Shown here: positions 1 through 6,762 of the stretch, in pieces
How the letters are laid out: each line of letters starts with the position of its first letter
Numbering within the stretch: position 1 is the first letter of the stretch
Origin: PUMD01 sp964599275
GTDB taxonomy: Bacteria; Bacillota; Sulfobacillia; SLMV01
Direction: 5' to 3'
DNA length: 6,891 nt
Assembly (NCBI GenBank): GCA_964599275.1
Contig: CAZRFK010000089.1
Span: 1-6,891, forward strand
Made by a program: the position numbers and the translations under genes
The notes under the pieces: generated by a model
What the model saw: only the letters and a program-made list of their open reading frames with translations
The model's database searches: none
What the model was told of the DNA's origin: nothing

Positions 1-419
1 ACGAGTTCGACCTCTGGGTATCTTGTTTTGTTCATTGCAAAATACGGAAGACTCTCCTGACAGGATCACCCGTACCCATATAGTTGTACTGAATCTTGTA
101 TTTTCAAAGGGGAGGGACTGAAGGATAGAGTGTTGCTTGCAGGAAAATTGGGCAATTATGTAACACACTGATGGTTATTAACAGGAGGGCCCCTGCGAGA
201 CCAGGCTGCCCTCCTGTGTAACGATTGAGGAGTTTTGGCTGGGCTGATTTCTGTGGATGTCAGCTGTCTATTACCAAAAATCATTCTCTTGTTACAATTG
301 TTAACCTCACTTTTGTACCACGATTTACTCTATAAGTTCCGGGGTTACTGAAAAAGCTATCCGTCATTGAGATTTCCATGGCAGATCATAAATTGAATAT
401 AAATCTGGCCTGCTCTGAT
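1..419. other. Non-coding stretch downstream of katG
   Basis: No open frame of convincing length or recognisable protein similarity is visible on either strand. Three plus-strand frames are open from the left edge and stop within about the first 120 bases, so the tail of a gene that begins outside the window cannot be excluded, but none reads like a known C-terminus. The only clear structure is the hairpin at 181-217. No canonical terminator (GC stem followed by a T run) was found immediately beyond the katG stop codon on the minus strand. Confidence 0.6.
181..217. repeat. Strong inverted repeat / hairpin, 10-bp stem
   Basis: ACAGGAGGGC (181-190) is the exact reverse complement of GCCCTCCTGT (208-217). 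Inside the loop, CCTG (192-195) can pair with CAGG (202-205) around a 6-base loop, giving a two-storey hairpin. Neither strand shows a T run right after the stem, so it is not a canonical intrinsic terminator. It lies about 200 bases beyond the katG stop and could be a processed 3' end, a factor-dependent terminator or part of an unrecognised RNA. Confidence 0.75.
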
Positions 420-2615
420 TCATTCAAGGTCGAAACGGTCAGCATTCATCACCTTGTTCCAGGCAGACACGAAGTCATTTAAGAATTTGTCCTGAGACTC
501 TTCACAGGCATAAACTTCCGCAATTGCCCGTAGCTGGGAGTTTGAGCCGAAGATGAGATCAACGCGCGTGGCGGTCCACTTGAGTTCATCCGTTTCGCGA
601 TCATGACCCTCGAATAGTTCTTCATCTTCGGATACCGCCGTCCAGGTGGTGTCCATGTCGAGCAAGTTTATGAAAAAATCATTGGTCAGCGTTGCCCGTC
701 TATTAGTAAATACACCGTGCTGAGAGTTTTCATAATTAGTATTCAGGACGCGCATACCGCCTAGCAGAACTGTCATCTCCGGAGCAGTCAGATTCAAAAG
801 CTGTGCACGATCAACAAGGAGTTCCTCAGCTGATATTGAAAACTCGGTCTTCAGATAATTGCGGAATCCGTCTGCAACCGGTTCGAGCACTGAGACTGCA
901 TCAACATCAGTCTGCTCCTGCGTGGCATCTGTACGTCCAGGTGAAAACGGCACGCACAAGCTGTGCCCGGCATTTGCTGCCGCCTGTTCTATGCCCGCGC
1001 ATCCACCAAGAACGATCAAGTCAGCGAGAGCAACTCTCTTCTGGCCGGACTGAGCATTGTTAAATTTCTCTTGAATCCCTTCCAGGACCTGAAGTACATG
1101 ATCAAGTTTAGTTGGTTCGTTGACTTCCCAGTCCTTCTGCGGTGAGAGACGGATGCGCGCTCCGTTTGCTCCGCCGCGGTTGTCGGAGCCGCGGAAAGTG
1201 GATGCCGATGCCCAGGCTGTGGAGACCATTTCGGAGATCGAAATCTCAGAATCAATGATTTCATGCTTGAGGTTGGCGATATCCTGTTCGTCTATCAACT
1301 CATGTTCGACTTCAGGAACGGGATCCTGCCAAATCAGTTTTTCCTCGGGGACTTCAGGGCCAAGATAGCGTGAGGGTGGTCCCATATCACGGTGAGTTAG
1401 CTTGAACCATGCACGTGCAAAAGCATCCGCAAACTCATCAGGATTTTGCCGGTAGTGGCGGGCGATAGGTTCATAAATGGGATCGCACCGCAGAGATAGG
1501 TCCGTTGTCATCATCATGGGCCGGTACTTTTTTGAAGGGTCGTGCGCATCAACCACCATGTCCTCTTCTTCGACATCTTTGGCCAGCCACTGTTGTGCGC
1601 CGGCCGGGCTTTCGACCAGCTCCCACTCGTACTTGAACAGCACGTCCAGATAACCGGTGTCCCACTGAGTCGGCTTTGGCTTCCAAGCTCCCTCGATACC
1701 GCTGGTAATGGTGTCCTTACCTTTTCCAGTGCCAAAACTGCTCTTCCAGCCGAGTCCCTGCTGCTCGATGGGGGCGGCCGCAGGTTCCGGACCGACGTGG
1801 GCAGGGTCTCCTGCGCCATGAGACTTTCCAAAGGTGTGTCCACCGGCTATCAACGCTACGGTTTCTTCGTCGTTCATGGCCATACGCTTGAAGGTCTCGC
1901 GAACGTCAACACCTGCAGCGACAGGATCTGGATTTCCGTTCGGCCCTTCCGGGTTTACATAGATGAGACCCATCTGTACGGCGGCAAGAGGATTCTCAAG
2001 ATCGCGATCGCCGGAGTAGCGTTCGTCTCCAAGCCACTCATCCTCTGAGCCCCAATAAACATCTTCTTGCGGCTCCCAGACATCTTCCCGTCCGCCAGCG
2101 AAGCCGAAGGTCTCCAATCCCATCGATTCAAGCGCGCAGTTGCCGGCAAGGATCATCAGGTCGGCCCAGGAAATCTTCCTGCCGTACTTTTGTTTGATCG
2201 GCCAGAGAAGACGCCGTGCTTTGTCGAGATTAGCATTGTCCGGCCAGCTATTCAGGGGCGGAAAGCGTTGAGTACCAAACCCCGCACCGCCGCGTCCGTC
2301 ACCCATCCGATAGGTGCCTGCACTGTGCCAGGCCATTCGTATGAAAAGCGGCCCGTAGTGACCGTAATCAGCAGGCCACCAATCCTTTGAGTCGGTCATC
2401 AACGCATGTAGATCTTTTTTGACGGCCTCAAGATCGAGCTTTTTAAATTCCTCAGCATAGTTGAACTCTGCATTCATGGGATTGCTGAGTTGTGAGTTCT
2501 GATGAAGAATCTTGAGGTTCAACTGTTTTGGCCACCAGTCCTCATTGGTGGTACCACTGCCTGCAGTGCTACCATTCGTCCTTCCTGTTATCGGGCACTT
2601 GTTATTTTTGCCCAT
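420..2615 (-). CDS. katG: Catalase-peroxidase KatG
   Basis: This is a bifunctional haem enzyme that dismutates hydrogen peroxide and also acts as a peroxidase. It is 731 residues long, the usual size for the family, and has no signal peptide, so it is probably cytoplasmic. The N-terminal haem domain has the distal Arg93, Trp96 and His97 (IRMAWHSAGTYR), proximal His260 (GGHTFGKSHGAG) with Trp311 and Asp372, and the Trp96-Tyr219-Met245 trio that forms the covalent adduct needed for catalase activity. Arg409 (THRDMGP) matches the mobile arginine. The C-terminal half is the degenerate, haem-free peroxidase repeat (for example TFRGSDNRGGANGARIRL near 473-490), as in other KatG proteins. The frame stays open 54 codons further upstream, but the ATG at 2615 has AGGAGGGA just ahead and gives the normal KatG N-terminus, so I chose it. 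The gene is transcribed alone and ends with TGA. All key residues are present, so it should be active. Confidence 0.98.
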   Translation of the reverse strand: MGKNNKCPITGRTNGSTAGSGTTNEDWWPKQLNLKILHQNSQLSNPMNAEFNYAEEFKKLDLEAVKKDLHALMTDSKDWWPADYGHYGPLFIRMAWHSAGTYRMGDGRGGAGFGTQRFPPLNSWPDNANLDKARRLLWPIKQKYGRKISWADLMILAGNCALESMGLETFGFAGGREDVWEPQEDVYWGSEDEWLGDERYSGDRDLENPLAAVQMGLIYVNPEGPNGNPDPVAAGVDVRETFKRMAMNDEETVALIAGGHTFGKSHGAGDPAHVGPEPAAAPIEQQGLGWKSSFGTGKGKDTITSGIEGAWKPKPTQWDTGYLDVLFKYEWELVESPAGAQQWLAKDVEEEDMVVDAHDPSKKYRPMMMTTDLSLRCDPIYEPIARHYRQNPDEFADAFARAWFKLTHRDMGPPSRYLGPEVPEEKLIWQDPVPEVEHELIDEQDIANLKHEIIDSEISISEMVSTAWASASTFRGSDNRGGANGARIRLSPQKDWEVNEPTKLDHVLQVLEGIQEKFNNAQSGQKRVALADLIVLGGCAGIEQAAANAGHSLCVPFSPGRTDATQEQTDVDAVSVLEPVADGFRNYLKTEFSISAEELLVDRAQLLNLTAPEMTVLLGGMRVLNTNYENSQHGVFTNRRATLTNDFFINLLDMDTTWTAVSEDEELFEGHDRETDELKWTATRVDLIFGSNSQLRAIAEVYACEESQDKFLNDFVSAWNKVMNADRFDLE

Positions 2616-2620
2616 CAGTT

Positions 2621-2628
2621 TCCCTCCT
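2621..2628 (-). promoter_or_regulatory. katG ribosome binding site
   Basis: On the minus strand this reads AGGAGGGA. The AGGAGG core lies 7 bases before the ATG at 2615. This near-perfect Shine-Dalgarno decides the start codon against the 54-codon longer open frame that begins at 2777. Confidence 0.85.
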
Positions 2629-2704
2629 CGTACTGTATGGTTAGTGATTTTAGATAGGGCCTCACCTGCATTTTGGCAATATCTTGGATTTAGTTTTGTA
2701 GTGC

Positions 2705-2737
2705 GTAGATTATTTCTAAGTGCGCTGATGTTGGGAA
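2705..2737 (-). promoter_or_regulatory. Candidate katG promoter with overlapping dyad
   Basis: On the minus strand, TTCCCA (2737-2732) and AATAAT (2714-2709) are separated by 17 bases and match the sigma70 boxes at 4/6 and 5/6 positions. The -10 box lies inside a dyad, TAGA-N5-TCTA (2706-2718). The 15-base window 2705-2719 matches 9 of 14 informative positions of the PerR-type 7-1-7 consensus. Repression by a peroxide-sensing Fur-family protein would suit katG, but the match is weak. A second candidate, TTGCCA (2679-2674), a 17-base spacer and TATCTA (2656-2651), lies closer to the gene and cannot be excluded. Confidence 0.25.
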
Positions 2738-2905
2738 TGGACCAACTTCTAGTAGTGCAACCATAATGTGAGAGCATAAACCCACATAATCAGTATCAAA
2801 TCATGCCTGTCCACGTCGGTGAGCCCGCTCATGAGAGTTCATCACTTTCCTTCAGTTTACAATACCTGCCGCTATAGTGCAACGAAACCTTCAGAGGTAT
2901 CTGGC

Positions 2906-3004
2906 GTAAATCTTTACAGGGAAACCCTGGCTGAATTTTTCGGAAGTTATGTTATTTTGTTGGTGTTATTCATAACATGTCGTTCAAGGTTCGGTGGAAT
3001 GTGA
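2906..3004 (+). pseudogene. Possible N-terminal remnant of a MIP-family channel
   Basis: The plus frame reads LYRETLAEFFGSYVILLVLF before it loses any resemblance and stops at 3004. A short basic/aromatic start followed by AEFxG and a hydrophobic run is how aquaporin and glycerol-facilitator (MIP family) proteins begin. None of the later hallmarks, including the two NPA boxes, is present downstream. AGAGG (2893-2897) sits about 8 bases ahead of a GTA codon at 2906, where a MIP gene would have its ATG or GTG, consistent with a lost start codon. The frame is open back to an ATG at 2819, but the extra 29 residues look unlike protein of any known family. A small one-helix membrane protein is the alternative. 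The call rests on about 20 residues. Confidence 0.3.
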
Positions 3005-3251
3005 ATTGGATATAGGCGCCTTTCCCTTCATGTAATAAATAACTATTATACTTGTTTGCGCAATTGGTGACCTGGGCTGCATTATATTTTCATCAACTGT
3101 TTTTTGTGGTGATTTGGTAATCCCTCATCCCTGTCAACGGGAATGAAAAATGTCGCCTTCAGGGCATCTCCCCTGGCCTATCTTAGTCCTTTCAAAATGG
3201 AGTTAAGCCGTTGAAATGCCAACATAAAGTATCATTACATATTTGCTATAC
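3005..3251. other. Non-coding gap, no gene seen
   Basis: No supportable gene is visible here on either strand. The only small structure is CAGGG (3160-3164) pairing with CCCTG (3171-3175) around a 6-base loop. It has no T run after it. Base composition drops to AT-rich towards 3240, leading into the promoter region of the next gene. Confidence 0.5.
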
Positions 3252-3300
3252 TTGATATTGTTTATAAAAAAATTGATAATAAATATATGAATATTATAAC
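3252..3300 (+). promoter_or_regulatory. Two overlapping sigma70-like promoters for the GGDEF/HD-GYP gene
   Basis: The first promoter is TTGATA (3252-3257), a 17-base spacer and GATAAT (3275-3280); each box matches 5 of 6 consensus positions. The second is TTGATA (3273-3278), a 16-base spacer and TATAAC (3295-3300), again 5/6 and 5/6. Their start points would fall near 3287 and 3307, leaving an untranslated leader of roughly 220-240 bases before the chosen start codon. The region is AT-rich, which raises the chance of accidental matches, but the spacing and the position just ahead of a structured leader support the call. Confidence 0.5.
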
Positions 3301-3340
3301 AGTACGATTTCATGTAGACTGAGTACCTGTTTTTTCAATC

Positions 3341-3456
3341 ATAACGGACACCGGGTAGAAACTTTGAGACAAGGTAGTTTCAACCCTAGGTCTCGTAATC
3401 CCCGCATCCGTGTTATTGGTGATAGTTTCAGCAGCAGTTCCCTGCAGTGAATAACG
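3341..3456 (+). ncRNA. Candidate structured leader RNA (hairpins with possible pseudoknot)
   Basis: Several pairings nest within this leader. The outer stem is ACGGA (3344-3348) with TCCGT (3407-3411), extended inward by CGGG (3352-3355) with CCCG (3401-3404). Inside, GAAACT (3358-3363) pairs with AGTTTC (3376-3381). GAGAC (3366-3370), in the 12-base loop, is complementary to GTCTC (3390-3394), which would close a pseudoknot. As an alternative to CGGG/CCCG, GGGT (3353-3356) can pair with ACCC (3383-3386). Downstream, GTTATT (3412-3417) can pair with AATAAC (3450-3455), around an inner stem GCAG-TTCC-CTGC (3434-3445). The same GTTAT can instead pair with ATAAC at 3341-3345, so two exclusive folds exist. 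It does not resemble the GEMM or cyclic di-GMP-II aptamers as I know them. The fold was found by eye, without an energy calculation or alignment. Confidence 0.35.
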
Positions 3457-3513
3457 AAGTCCTTACATAATATAGAAGGAACATGTATATTCGGGGTATA
3501 TTTAATTTTTCTT

Positions 3514-3518
3514 GGAGG
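3514..3518 (+). promoter_or_regulatory. Ribosome binding site deciding the GGDEF/HD-GYP start
   Basis: GGAGG ends 6 bases before the ATG at 3525 and only 3 bases before the ATG at 3522. The upstream ATG at 3483 has AAGGA (3476-3480) just 2 bases ahead, which is too close for good initiation. That AAGGA can also pair with TCCTT at 3460-3464, so it may be hidden in the leader. Confidence 0.6.
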
Positions 3519-3524
3519 TTTATG

Positions 3525-6170
3525 ATGGGATTCATGATGGAAAATAAGACATTTGTCGATACTGTCCTCAGCGCCATGTCTGAGGTGGTTATCTATCAGG
3601 ACATCGAGGGAAAGATCCTCTGGGCCAATGAGGCGGCCAGGGAGTCGTTGGGGCTGTCTATGGACGATATATTGGGCAGATATTGTTTTGAGGCGCGCTT
3701 TGATGAAGACAGTCGGTGTGAGGGGTGTCCGGTGCCTGACACTCTGAATTCGGGTCAGCGGAAGGATAGGGAAATGGTAACTCCTGATGGCCGGCACTGG
3801 CATGTACAGGTGTATCCGCATCGTTCAGAGCCTGAGGGAGAGATCACTGGACTGATAGAGATAAGTCGGGATATTACCGATGCACACCGGGCGAGAGAAG
3901 AATTACGACAGGACAGACAACGTTTTCAGCGAGTTACTGAGTCGGTGAAGGCAATTTTATGGGAATATGACATAAAAGCAGACCGATGGACCTACGTCTC
4001 ACCACAGTCGGAGAAGCTACTTGGTTATTCACCTGAGGAATGGACTGATCTGGACTTTTGGATCAATTCTATCCACCCTGAAGATCGGCAGTGGGCCGTA
4101 GACTACTGTATGTCGTGTACCGCCAGGGGAGAAGAACACGTTTTTGAATACCGCTTTTTGAAAAAAGACGGCGGAGTTGCCTGGTTGCGCGATGAGGTGA
4201 CTGTGGAGATGGATGATTCCGAAGAGCCCGACAGATTACGGGGTTTCATGGTTGATATTACCGAAAGAAAAAAGACAGAAAAAGCACTGCAGGAGAGTCA
4301 GAAAAATCTCGAGATAACCCTGCGGTCCATTGGGGACGGGGTGATTGTAACCGACCCCGATGGTAGGGTTGTCCGGATGAATGAAATGGCTGAAGAGCTT
4401 ACCGGCTGGAATTTTGCTGAGACAGCGCAAAAACCAATCCAGAAGATATTTCAAATCGACGATACAGAGGGTGAGGGAGTACGTCGTCCGGTTCACACGG
4501 TTTTACAGGAGAAAGATGATCCGCGGACGTGTTCGGATGCGACTCTGATTGCCAGAGATGGCAGTGAATGCAAGATAACCTGCACCGCCTCTCCCATTAA
4601 AGAGGAAGGGGAGTTTTTGGGGGTGGTGGTTGTCTTTTCTGACGTCACAGAGCAGCACCGCATGAAGGAACAGCTGCGGCAGTCGCGTAATCTTATTCAG
4701 GCAACGCTTGATTCTCTCAGTGCTAATATATGCGTACTTGATGAAAAAGGAGATATCATATCAGTAAATGAACCGTGGATTGATTTTGCCATGGAAAACG
4801 ATGCAGATATGCAGAGTGTGCAGGAGGGCGTCAATTACCTGCAGATATGCGAGCAGGCCGATGGCGAGGGTGCAGAAATAGCCACACGTTTTGCAGCCGG
4901 TATCCGTTCGGTCATGGATGGCGACCGGGAGTTGTTTGAGCTGGAGTATCCCTGTCATTCACCGGATGAGAAGCGATGGTTTACCGGCAGAGTAACCCGT
5001 CATGTGGGTTATGACGACAATCCCAATCACGTTGTGATTGCACATGAAAACATCACTGAAAGACGCCTTGCAGAGGAACGGTTGCGGTTTTTGAGCTATC
5101 ATGACAGTCTCACCGGACTGCAAAATCGCGCTTATCTGGAGCAGGAAATGAAGCGATTGGATGTGCCCCGCCAGCTGCCTATCAGCATCATTATGGCCGA
5201 TGTCAATGGTTTGAAGCTGGTGAATGACACCTTTGGTCACGAAGAGGGAGACGAGGTTTTGAAAAAGGTGGCTCGGATTCTGCAAACATCGTCTCGACAG
5301 GAAGATATAGTTGCCCGCTGGGGCGGCGATGAGTTTTTGGTTTTGCTACCTGACACCACATCGGAACAGGCTAAGAATATTTACCAACGGATCTTGAAGG
5401 CCTGTGAAAACGTATCACAGTCGAAAGTCCCGATATCCATTTCTATGGGGGCAGCCACCAAAAAGCAGCCGCAGGAGGATATACACGCTCTTTTGAAGGA
5501 AGCCGAAAATATCATGTACAAGAGGAAGCTTTCCAAAAGCAGAAGTACCAAAAACTCCATTCTGACCACGCTGCTGAATACTCTCGGAGTCAATACCCAT
5601 GAAACAGAGCAGCACGCCCGCAGGCTGCAGCGGATGTCGCTGCGTCTGGGTGAGGAGTTGGGTTTATCCCCCAGTGAACTGGACCGGCTGGCCCTTGTGG
5701 CATCGTTACATGATATAGGCACAGTCAGCATCTCTGAGGACATACTCACAAAAACAGGTCCGCTATCTGAAGAAGAGATGGAGGCTGTCAGAAGGCATCC
5801 AGAGATGGGCTATCGCATTGTATCATCAACTGAGGAATTTGCGCACGTGGCCAGTGATATTCTGGCTCATCATGAGCACTGGGATGGTTCGGGATATCCA
5901 CAGGGATTACAGGGAAGGGAGATTCCCATTCTGGCGCGGATTGTAGCCGTGGTGGATGCTTATGATGCCATGACTCACCACAGGCCGTACAGACAACCCC
6001 TATCCATAGAGGAAGCACTGACAGAGCTAAGTTGCGGTGCCGGAACCCAATTTGACCCTCAGATAGTAGAGTTTTTCTGCGAGCTGGTGGAACAGGGGGA
6101 GATGCCAATGGGACCAGAAGACGGTCCTCGTGAGAATATTGAATCTCAAGAGGACGTGGATTTGATATGA
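3525..6170 (+). CDS. PAS-sensing hybrid diguanylate cyclase / HD-GYP phosphodiesterase
   Basis: This cytoplasmic signalling protein of 881 residues has no membrane segment. It carries four PAS domains (about 6-118, 133-248, 258-378 and 386-515), three of which end in a D(I/V)T motif and the fourth in NIT. A GGDEF domain (about 519-670) and an HD-GYP domain (about 686-860) follow. The cyclase half looks active: LTGLQNR, metal ligand Asp559, guanine-binding Asn567 and Asp576, intact GGDEF at 600-604, and an inhibitory I-site RQED (591-594) five residues before it. The HD-GYP half keeps all eight ligands expected for a metal centre (Glu693, His697, His729, Asp730, His758, His782, His783, Asp811) and GYP at 790-792, but the lysine of HDIGK is Thr733. 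It should therefore make cyclic di-GMP and hydrolyse it, with PAS input setting the balance. PAS1 has Cys54, Cys65 and Cys68. I chose the ATG at 3525 because GGAGG lies 6 bases before it; ATGs at 3522 and 3483 (14 residues longer) are possible. Confidence 0.93.
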   Translation: MGFMMENKTFVDTVLSAMSEVVIYQDIEGKILWANEAARESLGLSMDDILGRYCFEARFDEDSRCEGCPVPDTLNSGQRKDREMVTPDGRHWHVQVYPHRSEPEGEITGLIEISRDITDAHRAREELRQDRQRFQRVTESVKAILWEYDIKADRWTYVSPQSEKLLGYSPEEWTDLDFWINSIHPEDRQWAVDYCMSCTARGEEHVFEYRFLKKDGGVAWLRDEVTVEMDDSEEPDRLRGFMVDITERKKTEKALQESQKNLEITLRSIGDGVIVTDPDGRVVRMNEMAEELTGWNFAETAQKPIQKIFQIDDTEGEGVRRPVHTVLQEKDDPRTCSDATLIARDGSECKITCTASPIKEEGEFLGVVVVFSDVTEQHRMKEQLRQSRNLIQATLDSLSANICVLDEKGDIISVNEPWIDFAMENDADMQSVQEGVNYLQICEQADGEGAEIATRFAAGIRSVMDGDRELFELEYPCHSPDEKRWFTGRVTRHVGYDDNPNHVVIAHENITERRLAEERLRFLSYHDSLTGLQNRAYLEQEMKRLDVPRQLPISIIMADVNGLKLVNDTFGHEEGDEVLKKVARILQTSSRQEDIVARWGGDEFLVLLPDTTSEQAKNIYQRILKACENVSQSKVPISISMGAATKKQPQEDIHALLKEAENIMYKRKLSKSRSTKNSILTTLLNTLGVNTHETEQHARRLQRMSLRLGEELGLSPSELDRLALVASLHDIGTVSISEDILTKTGPLSEEEMEAVRRHPEMGYRIVSSTEEFAHVASDILAHHEHWDGSGYPQGLQGREIPILARIVAVVDAYDAMTHHRPYRQPLSIEEALTELSCGAGTQFDPQIVEFFCELVEQGEMPMGPEDGPRENIESQEDVDLI

Positions 6171-6182
6171 TATTCAACCCGA

Positions 6183-6228
6183 TTATTACTTTTTTTAGCG
6201 AGGCTTTCTCGCTAAAAAACGGTAATAA
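6183..6228. repeat. 19-bp inverted repeat between convergent genes, possible 3'-end hairpin
   Basis: AGCGAG (6197-6202) pairs with CTCGCT (6208-6213) around the 5-base loop GCTTT. The stem continues as T6 (6191-6196) with A6 (6214-6219), then a small internal loop (T6190 against C6220-G6221), then TTATTAC (6183-6189) with GTAATAA (6222-6228). It starts 12 bases after the GGDEF/HD-GYP stop codon and lies between that gene and the oppositely oriented YgbA-type gene, where a shared transcript end is expected. The T run comes before the GC core and the A run after it on both strands, the reverse of an intrinsic terminator, so it may instead protect or mark processed 3' ends. Confidence 0.85.
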
Positions 6229-6360
6229 AATGCTGGATCAGTGACGATAAATGCAGCAGGGATAGATTATCAAAAAAAACTTATCATTACAGTCAGATGA
6301 ACAGGTACCAGCGATATCTTCATTTTGTTTTTGTACTCCGCCTCTTTTCCAGTTGTGGCT

Positions 6361-6674
6361 TCAGCAGCTCCAGGATATTATGCTTTTGAGGGCGTCTACA
6401 GGATTAACCAGGATCATATGTGGGCCTGAAAAACGCATCACCGTCTTTATTTTTTTCGCTTATAAGGCCTGTAACAGTGGATGCTGCATTTTTTGCATGT
6501 GGGCTTATCATCGCCAAACTTACATTTGTTGAGCCGTTCTTTGGCATACGCCAAAAGATCCTGACATTTCGAATAGGGATTGTCCTGCTGTTGGTGTTTA
6601 TTTCTGCAGTATATATTTATCATTTTTCTTATTGTGTCTTGCTCCTGCTTGACCGAACCTTTTCTGATGCCCAC
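6361..6674 (-). CDS. ygbA: YgbA-family small cysteine protein, frame broken at an A7 run
   Basis: The family is known as 'nitrous oxide-stimulated promoter' proteins. E. coli ygbA belongs to the NsrR nitric oxide regulon, and its biochemical role is unknown. From the GTG at 6674, with AAGGGGG 7 bases ahead, the frame reads 75 residues and stops at 6447. It holds the family core: IRKMINIYCR, CQDLLAYAKERLNKC and KPTCKKCSIHCYRP, with Cys23, 37, 51, 60, 63 and 67. The first Cys of the usual LCxxC is missing (YSKC here). The family's C-terminal part is absent from this frame. It appears in the -1 frame directly after the A7 run at 6450-6456, as IKTVMRFSGPHMI and onward, ending with TGA at 6361-6363. 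The joined protein is about 104 residues, normal for the family. The break could be a real mutation, a sequencing error or a programmed slip. The plus-strand open frame over this region is a shadow. Confidence 0.8.
6450..6456 (-). other. A7 slippery heptamer followed by in-frame stop
   Basis: On the minus strand the codons read CGA AAA AAA TAA, so the heptamer A-AAA-AAA stands in exactly the frame of a -1 slip site, with a stop codon directly behind it. A single -1 step leads into the conserved C-terminus of the YgbA family. Runs of this kind also support transcriptional slippage and are frequent sites of insertion or deletion mutations and sequencing errors. Confidence 0.6.
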
Positions 6675-6762
6675 GGGTCCGCCCCCTTGCTTAGTCTCTT
6701 ATTTGTAAGCGTACTTAAACCATCATAACAGGATCGATGTGCTTCACAGGAACAGCCCGACA

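Noticed and set aside
171..224. Integron attC-like site around the 181-217 hairpin
   Set aside because: The RYYYAAC and GTTRRRY core sites are not present in the required positions and there is no integrase or cassette array.
1542..2048. 168-codon plus-strand open frame opposite katG, with several shorter ones
   Set aside because: They lie entirely antisense to a clearly coding katG, have no recognisable domains, and are shadows of its codon pattern.
2616..2777. 54-residue N-terminal extension of KatG
   Set aside because: The sequence is unlike KatG, no ribosome site was seen at 2777, and AGGAGGGA marks the start at 2615.
3324..3335. Possible attenuator: GTAC/GTAC pairing followed by a T6 run
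   Set aside because: The stem is only 4 bp with a bulge and a loop of about 18 bases, too weak to call.
5788..6177. 129-residue minus-strand open frame
   Set aside because: It is antisense to the HD-GYP domain, whose motifs are unmistakable, and has no similarity of its own.
6270..6290. TTATCA repeated around an A8 run, considered as a terminator for the YgbA-type gene
   Set aside because: The two copies are direct rather than inverted, so no stem forms before the T run on the minus strand.
6420..6728. 102-residue hydrophobic plus-strand open frame
   Set aside because: The opposite strand encodes a recognisable YgbA-family protein; the hydrophobic appearance comes from reading its polar codons backwards.
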